A stretch of DNA of 64,000 nt from Rubrivivax sp. (GCA_016790225.1 JAEUOZ010000004.1:17413-81412); one strand, 5' to 3'. Positions 51,215-59,835 are shown, numbered from the stretch's first letter. Numbers and translations: made by a program. The notes: generated from the letters alone by a model not told the origin.

Positions 51215-52186
51215 TCAGGTCGTCAAGGGCTCAGGCGCAGCGGCCTGCAGCTGGGGACGCAGGTTCTCCAGCATGTCATCCACCATCGCCTGCAGGCCGA
51301 AGCCCAACTGCCAACCCCAGTCACGCTGCGCCGCAAGGTCGTCGATGCTGGCGGGCCAGCTGTCGGCAATCGCCTGGCGGAAATCCGGCTCGCAGCGCAG
51401 CGTGAAGCCCGGCACGCGCCGGGCGATGGCCTCGGCGATCTGCACCGGCGTGAAGCTGATGCCGGCCAGGTTGTAGCTCTGGCGTTCGCGCACGGATTGC
51501 GCCGGCGCTTCCATCAGCTCCAGCGTGGCGCGGATGGCATCGGGCATGTACATCATCGGCAGCGCCGTGTCCTCGCGCAGGAAGCTGGTGTAGCGGCCCT
51601 GCTTGAGCGCCTGGTGGAAGATCTCCACCGCGTAATCGGTGGTGCCGCCGCCGGGCGCCGTCTTCCAGCTGATCAGGCCCGGGTAGCGCAGGCTGCGCAC
51701 ATCCACGCCATGGTTGCGGTGATACCAGGCACACCAGCCCTCGCCCGCGAGCTTGCTGATGCCGTAGACCGTGCTTGGGTCCATCACCGTGTGCTGCGGC
51801 GTGTGGTGACGCGGCGTGCCGGGCCCGAAGGCGGCGATCGAGCTGGGCCAGAAGATGCGCTGCAGGCGGTGCGATCGAGCCAGCTCCAGCACGTTCAGCA
51901 GGCCCTTCATGTTCAGATCCCAGGCCCACATCGGGTGCTGCTCGCCGCGCGCCGAGAGCGCTGCGGCCAGGTGGTAGATCTGCGTGATGCCGTGACGCTC
52001 CACCACCTGCGTCAAGGCGCCGGCATCGGTGCAGTCCAGCTGCTCGTGCGCCAGGCCCGGCACGCGGCCGAACGAGGCCAGATCGCTGGTCACCACGGCG
52101 GCGCGGCCGTGCCGCTGCAGCAGCGCCTCGGCCAGCTCGGTGCCGATCTGGCCGTTGGCGCCGATGATGAGGATCTTGGGCGCCAT
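51215..52186 (-). CDS. L-threonine 3-dehydrogenase, short-chain (epimerase-like) type
   Basis: A 323-residue NAD-dependent enzyme of the extended SDR fold. It has GANGQIG at residues 9-15 for NAD, PSSIAAFG with the catalytic Ser near 115, and the Y141-x-x-x-K145 pair in STVYGISKLAGEGW. The kbl gene 42 bp upstream makes threonine dehydrogenase the best call: it oxidises L-threonine to 2-amino-3-ketobutyrate, which Kbl splits. It is not related to the zinc-dependent Tdh of E. coli. AGGAAAGGAG lies just before the ATG. Confidence 0.85.
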   Translation of the reverse strand: MAPKILIIGANGQIGTELAEALLQRHGRAAVVTSDLASFGRVPGLAHEQLDCTDAGALTQVVERHGITQIYHLAAALSARGEQHPMWAWDLNMKGLLNVLELARSHRLQRIFWPSSIAAFGPGTPRHHTPQHTVMDPSTVYGISKLAGEGWCAWYHRNHGVDVRSLRYPGLISWKTAPGGGTTDYAVEIFHQALKQGRYTSFLREDTALPMMYMPDAIRATLELMEAPAQSVRERQSYNLAGISFTPVQIAEAIARRVPGFTLRCEPDFRQAIADSWPASIDDLAAQRDWGWQLGFGLQAMVDDMLENLRPQLQAAAPEPLTT

Positions 52187-52228
52187 CTCAGGCTCCTTTC
52201 CTGACGTTCGGGTGATTCGCGGCCGCGG

Positions 52229-53431
52229 TCACTTGACGAGCCCCAGCTCGCGCCCGGCCTGGGCAAAGGCCGCCACCGCACGCTCGAGCTGATCGCGCTC
52301 GTGCACGGCGCTCATCTGCACGCGGATGCGCGCCTGGCCCTTGGGCACGACCGGGAAGAAGAAGCCCACGGCATAAACGCCCAGCTCAAGCAGACGCGCG
52401 CTCAGCTGCTGGGCCTTGGCCGCGTCGTAGACCATGATGGGCACGATGGGGTGGGTGCCGGGCTTGATCTCGAAGCCGGCCTCCACGATGGCCTGGCGGA
52501 ACCAGTGGGTGTTGACCTCCAGCTGGTCGCGCAGCGCCGTCGAGGCTTCCAGCAGGTCCAGCACCGCGATCGAGGCGCCCACGATGGACGGCGCCACGGT
52601 GTTGGAAAACAAGTAGGGCCGCGAGCGCTGGCGCAGCAGCTCCACCACTTCGCGGCGCGCCGCGGTGAAGCCGCCGCTGGCCCCGCCCAGTGCCTTGCCC
52701 AGCGTGCCGGTGATGATGTCGATCTTGCCGAAGACGCCGCGGTGCTCGTGCGTGCCGCGGCCGGTGCGGCCCATGAAGCCGCTGGCATGGCATTCGTCGA
52801 TGCCCAGCAGAGCGCCGTGCCGATCACAGAGTTCGCGCATGCGATCCAGCTGCGCGATGGTGCCGTCCATCGAGAAGACACCGTCGGTGAAGACCAGCTT
52901 GAAGCGCGCGCCCTTCGCGTCGGCCTCCTCGAGGCAGCGCTGCAGATCGGCCATGTCGTTGTGCCGATAGCGCCAGCGCTGCGCCTTGCACAGGCGGATG
53001 CCATCGATGATGCTGGCGTGGTTGAGCTCGTCGCTGATGATGGCGTCGGACTCGCCGAGCAAGGGCTCGAAGAGGCCGCCATTCGCATCAAACGCCGCGG
53101 CATAGAGGATGGCGTCCTCCATGCCAAGGAAGCGGGCCAGGCGTGCTTCCAGGGTCTTGTGCAGATCCTGCGTGCCGCAGATGAAGCGCACGGAACTCAG
53201 GCCATAGCCGTGCGTGCCCAGCGCCGCGTGCGCAGCCTCGATGACCTGCGGGTGCGAGGACAGCCCCAGGTAGTTGTTCGCACACAGGTTGATCAGCTCG
53301 CGGCCATCGGCGGTGCGCACCGTGGCCCCCTGCGGCGTGGTGAGGATGCGCTCGCGCTTGAAGAGCCCGGCGTCGGTGGTGGCCTGCAGCTCCTGGCGCA
53401 GGTGGGCGAAGAAGTCGGCGGTGTCGGGCAT
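52229..53431 (-). CDS. kbl: 2-amino-3-ketobutyrate CoA ligase (glycine C-acetyltransferase)
   Basis: A 400-residue PLP enzyme of the alpha-oxoamine synthase family (E. coli Kbl is 398). It splits 2-amino-3-ketobutyrate with CoA into glycine and acetyl-CoA. The PLP lysine is Lys246 in [15 protein letters not shown], and [27 protein letters not shown] and [15 protein letters not shown] are typical. GGAG lies 8 nt before the ATG. It is the first gene of the operon with the dehydrogenase and has a leader of about 100 nt that contains a large palindrome. Confidence 0.96.
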   Translation of the reverse strand: MPDTADFFAHLRQELQATTDAGLFKRERILTTPQGATVRTADGRELINLCANNYLGLSSHPQVIEAAHAALGTHGYGLSSVRFICGTQDLHKTLEARLARFLGMEDAILYAAAFDANGGLFEPLLGESDAIISDELNHASIIDGIRLCKAQRWRYRHNDMADLQRCLEEADAKGARFKLVFTDGVFSMDGTIAQLDRMRELCDRHGALLGIDECHASGFMGRTGRGTHEHRGVFGKIDIITGTLGKALGGASGGFTAARREVVELLRQRSRPYLFSNTVAPSIVGASIAVLDLLEASTALRDQLEVNTHWFRQAIVEAGFEIKPGTHPIVPIMVYDAAKAQQLSARLLELGVYAVGFFFPVVPKGQARIRVQMSAVHERDQLERAVAAFAQAGRELGLVK

Positions 53432-53494
53432 GTTGCGCTCCGGTGGGCCCTTGCCGCGCGAGCGGCCGGAAGGCAGAATCGGCTTGTCTACTCA

Positions 53495-53521
53495 ACAGAA
53501 CAAGGACCTGTCTTGTTCTGT
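53495..53521. promoter_or_regulatory. Operator palindrome between kbl and the XRE-cupin regulator
   Basis: ACAGAACAAG (53495-53504) and CTTGTTCTGT (53512-53521) are perfect 10-bp arms with a 7-bp spacer. For kbl it lies downstream of the predicted start point. For the divergent regulator gene it overlaps the proposed -35 (TTGTTC, 53513-53518). This is the likely binding site of the XRE-cupin protein. Confidence 0.75.
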
Positions 53522-53538
53522 ATATCGAATCTTCGTAC

Positions 53539-53567
53539 AGTATCGTGAACCTTGCTGTGTCTGTCAA
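53539..53567 (-). promoter_or_regulatory. Promoter of the kbl-threonine dehydrogenase operon
   Basis: On the minus strand TTGACA (53562-53567) is a perfect -35, and GATACT (53539-53544) is a -10 with four matches, 17 bp apart. The expected start is near 53532. On the plus strand TTGTTC (53513-53518) and TACAGT (53536-53541), also 17 bp apart, overlap it as a candidate promoter of the regulator. Confidence 0.6.
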
Positions 53568-53679
53568 TCGGCAGCGGCCAAGGGCTCGACGCACCCACGA
53601 TGCACCCGCCACGTGTCCGCAAGGCCCCGGACACATCGCACAGTACTCATCCCCGACGCCACCATCCCCACCATCGCCC

Positions 53680-54282
53680 ATGCCCCGCCGCGCCCCGACC
53701 CCGCCCGCCCCGCGCCCCTTGCCCGAGCCACCCGCCGTGGGCGCCGCGCTGGCCGCCCTTCGGGAACAGCACGCCCTGTCGCTGGACGAGCTCTCGCGCC
53801 GCGCCGGAGTCTCCAAGTCCATGCTCTCGCAGATCGAGCGGGCCCAGGCCAACCCCACGGTGGCCGTGGTCTGGCGCCTGGCGCACGCGCTGGGCGTGCC
53901 CATCGGCGATCTGCTGGGCACGCCGGAGCCGGCCGCCCCTTCGCGCATAGAACTGGTGGCCGCGCACGCCACGCCGACCATGGGCCATGCGGAGAGTGGC
54001 GTGAGCCTGCGCATCCTGGGCCCCATCGATCTGGCCGGCCGCTTCGAGTGGTACGAGCTGCAGATCAGGCCGGGTGGTGCCCTGGTCTCGCAACCGCACG
54101 GACCGGGTTCGTACGAACACCTGACCGTGCAGTCAGGCACGCTGGAGGTCAGCGCGGGCGATCACGCGCAGCGCGTCAAGTCCGGTGAAACGGCGCGTTA
54201 TGCGGCCGATCAGCCGCACGCCATCCGCAACGGTGCCCGTACACCCGCCACGGCCTTGCTGGCCGTGGTGCATGGCAGCTGA
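53680..54282 (+). CDS. XRE-family HTH regulator with C-terminal cupin domain
   Basis: A 200-residue regulator. A Pro-rich start (about 1-18) is followed by an XRE HTH (about 22-80) with LSLDELSRRAGVSKSMLSQI and ANPTVAVVWRLAHALG, then a cupin sensor (about 110-195) with GSYEHLTVQSGTLEV. HTH-cupin proteins often control amino-acid catabolism and read a small ligand. It is divergent from kbl-tdh and faces the palindrome at 53495-53521, so it most likely controls threonine breakdown and itself. The frame is open from 53443, but I chose the ATG at 53680, which opens into the HTH after the Pro-rich start. Confidence 0.85.
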   Translation: MPRRAPTPPAPRPLPEPPAVGAALAALREQHALSLDELSRRAGVSKSMLSQIERAQANPTVAVVWRLAHALGVPIGDLLGTPEPAAPSRIELVAAHATPTMGHAESGVSLRILGPIDLAGRFEWYELQIRPGGALVSQPHGPGSYEHLTVQSGTLEVSAGDHAQRVKSGETARYAADQPHAIRNGARTPATALLAVVHGS

Positions 54283-54375
54283 GGCGGCTTCTCCCGCGGT
54301 GGGCCGCGCACTGGCTTGGCACCTCCCGCGCAGCCGCTCGGCCTGGCGATTCGGCCACCCGCGGCACGCGGCCCC

Positions 54376-55611
54376 TCATCCCAGCAGATCGGCCAGCCGC
54401 AGCTCGGCCAGCCGCGCCCGCTGGCGAAATGCCTGGCTGCTGGGCAGATCCGCCAGCAGCAGACGATCCACCAAGGCCTGAACGGGCGTGAGCCCGGGGT
54501 CGGCCAGCAGCACGTGGCGCTGGGCGCCGTCTTCGTCCAGCCGGCCTACCCAGCCCAGCTCCACCAGCAGCTCCAGCAAGGGCTCGATCTGCAGCGGGTC
54601 GATCTTCAGGGCCTGCGCCAGGGCCAGCGGGGTCAGGCCGTGCCCGGGCTCCGAGCGGGCGGCCTGCAGCCGCGCGAGCAGCATCAACGCCAGATCGAAG
54701 CGCCAACCGGGTGCCGATGGGCGGCGTGCCACACCCAGACGCAAGGTCGGCGCATAGGCGGCGATCACGGCCCCCAGCAGCACGACGACCCACACCAGGT
54801 AGGTCCACAGCAGCAGGATCGGCACGGAGGCAAAGGTGCCGTAGACCGCACCGTACGTGGGAACGTGGGACAGGTACCAGCCCAGCAGTTGCTTGGCGAG
54901 CTCGAACGCGGCAGAGACGAAGATCCCGCCGGCCACGGCATGACGCCACTCGACATGCGTGTTGGGCACGAAGCGGAACAGGCCGGCGGCCGCTGCCGCC
55001 AGCAGCGTGAACTGCAGGATGTCGATCACCCAGACCCAGAAACCCGGCACGGCGCTGACCAGCCCCCGCGATGCCGAGACCGCATACGAGGTCAGCGTGA
55101 GGCTCGCGCCCAGCAGCAGCGGCCCCAGCGTCAGGGCCGCCCAATACACCAGCACCCGCTGCGCCAGAGGCCGCGCCCGGCGAACGCGCCAGATGCCGTT
55201 GAGCGTGCGATCGATGGTCAGCATCAGCGCCAGCGCCGTCACCACCAGGATCGTCAATCCCGCGGCGCCGATGCGATTGGCCTTGGTGGCAAACAGGGTC
55301 AGCGAGCCCATCACGGTCTTGGCGATGGAATCGGGCACGAGGTTCTGCAGGAAGTACTGCTCCAGCGCACCCTTGAAGGACGCGAAGTACGGAAACGCAC
55401 TGAACACCGCCAGCATCACGGTGATCAAGGGCACCAGGGCGATGAGCGTGGTGAAGGTCAGGCTGCCGGCCGTCTGGCCGAGGCGATCTTCCTTGAACCG
55501 ATCGCGCAGCGTGCGCAGGGTTTCCAGCCAGGGCCAGTGCTGCAGGCCCTGCAGCATCGCCGCCAGGCCCGGCCGCGGCGCACGGGCCGCATCTACTGAG
55601 GGGGAAGGCAT
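54376..55611 (-). CDS. YihY/BrkB family inner-membrane protein
   Basis: A 411-residue protein. About six membrane segments lie between residues 40 and 290, with the family marks DRLGQTAGSLTFTTLIALVP, SVPILLLWTYLVWVVVLLGA and NTHVEWRHAVAGGIF. The C-terminal 110 residues are soluble and resemble a winged-helix-like extension (LTPLALAQALKIDPLQIEPL). The molecular role of the family is not settled; BrkB was once linked to serum resistance. The ATG at 55611 lies in one arm of a perfect palindrome shared with the divergent DUF2069 gene. A later Met (residue 19, MLQGLQHW) is an alternative start. Confidence 0.88.
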   Translation of the reverse strand: MPSPSVDAARAPRPGLAAMLQGLQHWPWLETLRTLRDRFKEDRLGQTAGSLTFTTLIALVPLITVMLAVFSAFPYFASFKGALEQYFLQNLVPDSIAKTVMGSLTLFATKANRIGAAGLTILVVTALALMLTIDRTLNGIWRVRRARPLAQRVLVYWAALTLGPLLLGASLTLTSYAVSASRGLVSAVPGFWVWVIDILQFTLLAAAAAGLFRFVPNTHVEWRHAVAGGIFVSAAFELAKQLLGWYLSHVPTYGAVYGTFASVPILLLWTYLVWVVVLLGAVIAAYAPTLRLGVARRPSAPGWRFDLALMLLARLQAARSEPGHGLTPLALAQALKIDPLQIEPLLELLVELGWVGRLDEDGAQRHVLLADPGLTPVQALVDRLLLADLPSSQAFRQRARLAELRLADLLG

Positions 55612-55634
55612 GCTGGCTATGATGCCAGCATGCC
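55607..55634. promoter_or_regulatory. 28-bp palindrome holding both divergent start codons
   Basis: GGCATGCTGGC (55607-55617) and GCCAGCATGCC (55624-55634) are perfect 11-bp arms around TATGAT (55618-55623). The left arm contains the ATG of the BrkB-like gene (minus strand, 55609-55611) and the right arm the ATG of the DUF2069 gene (55630-55632). TATGAT is a five-of-six match to a -10 on the plus strand and ends 6 nt before that ATG. No ribosome site fits on either side. Confidence 0.7.
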
Positions 55635-56070
55635 CTCGGCACCCTCAGCGACGCCGGCCGAACCGGCCGAGCACGACCCCTTCGCCTCGCCCCGCCCGCC
55701 CGACGCCGCCGCGCGCCGCAGCCGGGCCTGGGTGCTGGGCAGTGTGCTGGCCCTGATCGCCTTGTGCCTGGCCTGGGAGCTGTGGCTCGCGCCCACCGGT
55801 TCCGGCACCTTGGCCATCAAGGCGCTGCCGCTCTTCCTGCCCTTGGCCGGCCTGTGGCGCTTTCGGCTCTACACCTACCGCTGGCTGAGCCTGATGATCT
55901 GGCTGTATGCCGGTGAGGGCATGCTGCGCGCCACCTCCGAGCGCGGCGCGGCCGTGCCGCTGGCGATCCTGGAGCTGGTGCTGTCGATGATCATCTTTGT
56001 CGGCTGCGTGATGCACGTGCGCGGCCGGCTGCGCCGCAAGGGCGAGCTGGCCGCCGAGGCTCAGGGATGA
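55630..56070 (+). CDS. DUF2069 family membrane protein
   Basis: A 146-residue protein with an N-terminal Pro/Ala-rich tail and about four hydrophobic helices (WVLGSVLALIALCLAWELWL, TLAIKALPLFLPLAGLW, YRWLSLMIWLYAGEGMLRA, LAILELVLSMIIFVGCVMHV). The YRWLSLMIWLYAGEG motif is diagnostic of DUF2069. No function is established. It starts 18 bp from the divergent BrkB-like gene, apparently without a leader, and its stop overlaps the next gene by 4 bp (ATGA). Confidence 0.85.
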   Translation: MPSAPSATPAEPAEHDPFASPRPPDAAARRSRAWVLGSVLALIALCLAWELWLAPTGSGTLAIKALPLFLPLAGLWRFRLYTYRWLSLMIWLYAGEGMLRATSERGAAVPLAILELVLSMIIFVGCVMHVRGRLRRKGELAAEAQG

Positions 56071-57479
56071 CGCTGCCAGCGGCCTGCATCCAGGCCCTGC
56101 GCGAAGCCATCGGCGAAGCGCAGGTGCTCACCGAAGGTGACCTCTCGGCCTATGAGAACGATTGGCGCCGCCGCTGGCGCGGCAAGGCCGGCGCCGTGCT
56201 GCGCCCCGGCAACACGGCCGAGGTGGCCGCGGCGGTGCGCATCTGCCGCGCGCACGGCGTGGCCATGGTGCCGCAGGGCGGCAACACCGGCCTGGTGGGC
56301 GGCGGGGTGCCCGATGGCACGGGCCGCCAGGCGCTGATCTCGCTGCAGCGCATGCGCAGCGTGCGCACGATCGATGCTGCCAATCTGACACTCACGGCAG
56401 AGGCCGGCTGCGTGCTGCAGCAGGTGCAGGACGCGGCGGCCGATGCCGGCTTCTTCTTTCCCTTGAGCCTGGCCGCGGAAGGCAGCTGCACGCTGGGCGG
56501 CAATCTGGCCACCAATGCCGGCGGCACCCAGGTGCTGCGCTTCGGCAATGCGCGCGACCTGTGCCTGGGCCTGGAAGTGGTGACGGCCGCGGGCGAGGTC
56601 TGGAACGGCCTGTCCGGCCTGCGCAAGGACAACACCGGCTACGACCTGCGCAACCTCTTCATCGGCAGCGAAGGCACGCTGGGCCTCATCACGGCCGCGA
56701 CCATGAAGCTGTACCCGCCGCCGGCTGCCGTGATCACGGCCTGGGCCGCCTGCGAAGACCTGACCCGCTGCGTGCAGCTGCTGAGCCTGGCCCATGCACG
56801 CCTGGGGGCCGGGCTCACTGGCTTCGAGGTGATGAACCGCTTCTCGCTCGATCTGGTCGCGCGGCACTTCCCTGCCCTGCCCTGCCCGCTGCCGCAAGCG
56901 CCCTGGGCCGTGCTGATCGAGCAGAGCGACACCGAAGGCGAGGCCCCGGCACGTCTGCGCATGGAAGCGCTGCTGGAAGCCGCCTTGCAGGACGAGCTGA
57001 TCAGCGACGCGGTGCTGGCCGAGAGCGTGGCGCAATCCCAGGCCTTGTGGCATGTGCGGGAATCCATCCCGCTGGCGCAGGCCGAAGAGGGCCTGAACAT
57101 CAAGCACGACATCTCGCTGCCCGTCTCGACCATCGCCGATTTTGTGCGCAGCACCGATGCCGCCCTGGCGCAGCGCTTCCCGGGGATCCGCCTCGTCAAC
57201 TTCGGCCACCTGGGTGACGGCAACCTGCACTACAACGTGCAGGCACCCGCGGGCCAGGATGCCGCGCAATTCCTGCGCGAACAGGAGCACGCCGTCAACA
57301 CGCTGGTCTACGACGCGGTACAGGCGCGCGGCGGCTCCATCTCGGCCGAGCATGGTGTCGGGCGGCTCAAGCGCGAAGAACTCAGTCTGCGCAAGAGCCC
57401 CGTCGCGCTGGGCCTGATGCGGGCGATCAAGCAGGCGCTGGATCCACAAGGGCTGATGAATCCGGGGCGCGTGATCTGA
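56067..57479 (+). CDS. FAD-binding oxidoreductase (D-2-hydroxyacid dehydrogenase type)
   Basis: A 470-residue FAD-linked oxidase of the vanillyl-alcohol-oxidase fold, nearest in pattern to D-2-hydroxyglutarate and D-lactate dehydrogenases. The FAD region is VPQGGNTGLVGGGVPD (about 68-83), then AAEGSCTLGGNLATNAGGTQ and FIGSEGTLGLITAATMKLYP. The C-terminal substrate half has GHLGDGNLHYNV (metal-binding His) and ISAEHGVGRLKREEL. Electrons likely go to an electron-transfer flavoprotein or quinone. It overlaps the DUF2069 stop and is followed by a large hairpin. Confidence 0.88.
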   Translation: MTLPAACIQALREAIGEAQVLTEGDLSAYENDWRRRWRGKAGAVLRPGNTAEVAAAVRICRAHGVAMVPQGGNTGLVGGGVPDGTGRQALISLQRMRSVRTIDAANLTLTAEAGCVLQQVQDAAADAGFFFPLSLAAEGSCTLGGNLATNAGGTQVLRFGNARDLCLGLEVVTAAGEVWNGLSGLRKDNTGYDLRNLFIGSEGTLGLITAATMKLYPPPAAVITAWAACEDLTRCVQLLSLAHARLGAGLTGFEVMNRFSLDLVARHFPALPCPLPQAPWAVLIEQSDTEGEAPARLRMEALLEAALQDELISDAVLAESVAQSQALWHVRESIPLAQAEEGLNIKHDISLPVSTIADFVRSTDAALAQRFPGIRLVNFGHLGDGNLHYNVQAPAGQDAAQFLREQEHAVNTLVYDAVQARGGSISAEHGVGRLKREELSLRKSPVALGLMRAIKQALDPQGLMNPGRVI

Positions 57480-57486
57480 GGGCCTG

Positions 57487-57536
57487 TGACGCGGGAGCCA
57501 TGGCCTGCCGCCCAGCCAGCCATGGCTTGCGCGTCA
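57487..57536. terminator. Large hairpin between convergent oxidoreductase and TIR genes
   Basis: The arms 57487-57504 (TGACGCG..GCCATGGC) and 57519-57536 are complementary except for a 2-base internal mismatch, giving stems of 7 and 9 bp over a 14-base loop. It fills most of the 80-bp gap between two convergent stops. No T-run is present, so it may act as a bidirectional pause or 3'-end stabiliser. Confidence 0.55.
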
Positions 57537-57559
57537 TCCGGAAAGCCTGACCCCCTGCT

Positions 57560-58675
57560 TCAACGGCGGCGTGCGCCCGCCTGGCGCAGCAGCCAGACCA
57601 GCATCGCCCCCGTCCCCCCTGAAGCGACGACCAGGCCCAGCAGCGCGGCTGCGCCTTCACTGTCGGCCGGTTCGCCCGGCGCTTGGAGCAGCGCAGCAAC
57701 GAGCAAGGCCAGCAGCGGAGAGGAGTGGTAGGCGACGGTGAACCAGCCCGCGCGGCTCATGTGCGGCCGCAGCAGACTCCAGAGCAGCAGCCCGAAGCAG
57801 AACGGCACCGCAAGCAAGGCCAGGATCGCGATGCTCTTCCCGGCGGACTGGCCCACGCCGTGGGATCCTGCGACGAGCATCATCAGGGCCGCGCCCAGCA
57901 ACGGGGTCTGCCACAGCATGGCAGAGCCCAGGGGCAACCAGACGCGCAACACGATCCACTGGCTGGCGCCCACGGCAAGCCCGAATACAGCGCCTGAGAG
58001 CACCAGCCAGTGCGGCCCTGGCCATGGATGAGTGCGGCGGGGATCCCCGGCGTCCACCACGGCGCCCGGCAGGGCCGCACCGTCGCCGTCGAATCCCTGC
58101 GGCGCCATCAGCACGAAGATCAAGGCGAGCATGCCGACGATCCATCCCGTCAGCGTGCTGGCCGACCAGGCCAAGCCGACCGTCCAGGGCACATGGGCGC
58201 TGCTCAGCAGGGCGCGCAGGTCGGCCTCGTAGTGCGATTCACGAAGGGTGCCGGCCTGGCGCTCCAGCAAGCCGCGCAGATCCGCAGACAGCCGCTCGGC
58301 GGACGGCAGCTCGGCGCCATTGACCAGTACCGGGATGACGCGCTTGCCTTGCCGCAAGGCCTCGCTGAGTTCGACATGCAGCACATCGTCGACCGCAGCC
58401 TGGGCCGGGCTGCCAAGTTCAGCCCCCGGCACACGCGCGGCGTTGCGCTGCTGCCACTCCGCAAGCCAGCGCGGCCCGATCAGGGCAAGCACCAGATCGC
58501 TGGCTTGCAGGTGCCTGGAGATGGTCTCGCGCCAGGCATCACCCCGGTGGATGTCTTCTCGGTCGAAGAAGACGCGCTCCTCGCCGTAGCGGCGCGCCAG
58601 ATCGTGGTGCAGTCGTTCAGCCAGAGCCTGCGTGTCGGCCCGGCGGTAGCTGATGAAGACAACCGGGCCGGCCAT
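57560..58675 (-). CDS. TIR-domain protein with C-terminal membrane region
   Basis: A 371-residue protein. The N-terminal TIR domain (about 1-150) has VVFISYRRADTQALAERLHH, YGEERVFFDREDIHRGDAWR, SDLVLALIGPRWL and HVELSEALRQGKRVIPVLVN; the Glu in HVEL is a candidate catalytic residue for NAD cleavage. The C-terminal half has five or six hydrophobic helices (about 165-185, 225-245, 250-275, 280-300, 315-330, 340-365). TIR proteins of bacteria often act as NAD-degrading or signalling effectors in phage defence, but no partner defence gene is present. It starts 22 bp after the DUF1178 stop on the same strand, so it may ride on the complex I transcript. Confidence 0.82.
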   Translation of the reverse strand: MAGPVVFISYRRADTQALAERLHHDLARRYGEERVFFDREDIHRGDAWRETISRHLQASDLVLALIGPRWLAEWQQRNAARVPGAELGSPAQAAVDDVLHVELSEALRQGKRVIPVLVNGAELPSAERLSADLRGLLERQAGTLRESHYEADLRALLSSAHVPWTVGLAWSASTLTGWIVGMLALIFVLMAPQGFDGDGAALPGAVVDAGDPRRTHPWPGPHWLVLSGAVFGLAVGASQWIVLRVWLPLGSAMLWQTPLLGAALMMLVAGSHGVGQSAGKSIAILALLAVPFCFGLLLWSLLRPHMSRAGWFTVAYHSSPLLALLVAALLQAPGEPADSEGAAALLGLVVASGGTGAMLVWLLRQAGARRR

Positions 58676-58697
58676 GTGGACCTGGCTGCGCCGCGTG

Positions 58698-59165
58698 CTA
58701 CTGCACCGGCCCCTTCAAGGCCGGCGGGATCGGCAGCGACATCACCTCGATGCCTTCGTCGCGCAGCGCTTCGCGCTCTTCGGGCGAGGTGACGCCGCGG
58801 ATGCCGCGCGCCTGCTTCTCGCCATAGTGGATGCGGCGCGCCTCTTCGGCAAATCGCTCACCGACATCGTCGGTATTGGCCAGCGCGTGCCGCACGGCGG
58901 CCACCCACTGGGCCTGCAGATCACCCGCCACTGGCTCACGCACCGGCTGGGCCGTCGTCGTTTCAGCCGGGCGCTGAACGGTCTTGGGTTCACGGCTGCC
59001 GGACAGGTTCAACCTCGGCGCACTGGGCAGGCGACGGATCACGCGGTCGCTGCACAAGGGGCACTCGACCAGCCCGCGGCCGTTCTGATCGAGGAAATCT
59101 TCCTCGGACCCGAACCAACCTTCGAAGCCGTGGCCATTGGCGCAGCGCAGATCGAGCACTTTCAT
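58698..59165 (-). CDS. DUF1178 family protein
   Basis: A 155-residue protein with a predicted zinc-ribbon start: KVLDLRCANGHGFEGWFGS and VECPLCSDRVIRRLPSAPRL, with Cys8 and the Cys35-x-x-Cys38 pair. The middle is a polar linker and the C-terminal part has GERFAEEARRIHYGEKQARGI, the family signature. Function is unknown. The gene is a common companion of the nuo operon end in betaproteobacteria and lies 27 bp after the NUDIX gene. Confidence 0.9.
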   Translation of the reverse strand: MKVLDLRCANGHGFEGWFGSEEDFLDQNGRGLVECPLCSDRVIRRLPSAPRLNLSGSREPKTVQRPAETTTAQPVREPVAGDLQAQWVAAVRHALANTDDVGERFAEEARRIHYGEKQARGIRGVTSPEEREALRDEGIEVMSLPIPPALKGPVQ

Positions 59166-59192
59166 GAGACCTGCATCATGCGCGAAACGCCC

Positions 59193-59795
59193 TCAGTCTG
59201 CCTGACTCCAATCAGGGGACCAGGCACCTGAACGCCAGCGCTGCACCCACAGCAGGCCCAAGGCGGTCTTCATGTCGGTGATCGCGCCCTGCTGCAGCAG
59301 CTGCAGCAGCTCGGCCTCTTCGCGCAGCGTCACCTCGACAAACTCTCCCGGGTCCAGGGCCTGTTCGCCCAGGTGCAGGCCGCGCGCCAGCCAGAGCTCG
59401 ATCCCTTCGTCGGAATAGGCGCAGGCGTTGTGGAAGACGCCGATGCGCGCCCACTCGCGCGCCGTGTAGCCGGTTTCCTCGCGCAGCTCGCGCTGGGCGC
59501 ACAGCAGCACCGGCTCCTGCGCATTGAGCTTGCCTGCGGGCCATTCCAGCAGCACACGGCCCACCGGGTGGCGGTACTGCCGGATCATCACGAGGCGCCC
59601 GTCGTCCAGCACGGGCACCACCGCCACCGCACCGGGGTGCAGGATGAACTCTCGTGTGGCCTGCCCGCCGTCCGGCAGGGACACGGTATCGCGCACCACC
59701 GTGAGGTAGCCGCCCGACAAGCGGTCTTCGCGCGAGAGATAACGCTCGACCAGATGCTCATCGGCACCGGGCAGCGACGCGGGCTGCCGGCTCAA
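59193..59795 (-). CDS. NUDIX hydrolase (ADP-ribose pyrophosphatase-like)
   Basis: A 200-residue NUDIX enzyme with the complete box from Gly88 to Tyr110 (G-x5-E-x7-R-E-L-R-E-E-T-G-Y), which binds the metal and cleaves nucleoside diphosphates linked to another group. The surrounding pattern (RQYRHPVGRVLLEWPAGKL) is that of ADP-ribose pyrophosphatases. It lies 40 bp after nuoN on the same strand. The DUF2818 gene that often sits between these two in Burkholderiales is absent. Confidence 0.9.
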   Translation of the reverse strand: MSRQPASLPGADEHLVERYLSREDRLSGGYLTVVRDTVSLPDGGQATREFILHPGAVAVVPVLDDGRLVMIRQYRHPVGRVLLEWPAGKLNAQEPVLLCAQRELREETGYTAREWARIGVFHNACAYSDEGIELWLARGLHLGEQALDPGEFVEVTLREEAELLQLLQQGAITDMKTALGLLWVQRWRSGAWSPDWSQAD

Positions 59796-59835
59796 CGGTG
59801 CCTCGCCCGCGGCCGGACAGGGCAGGCGCCGGCGC

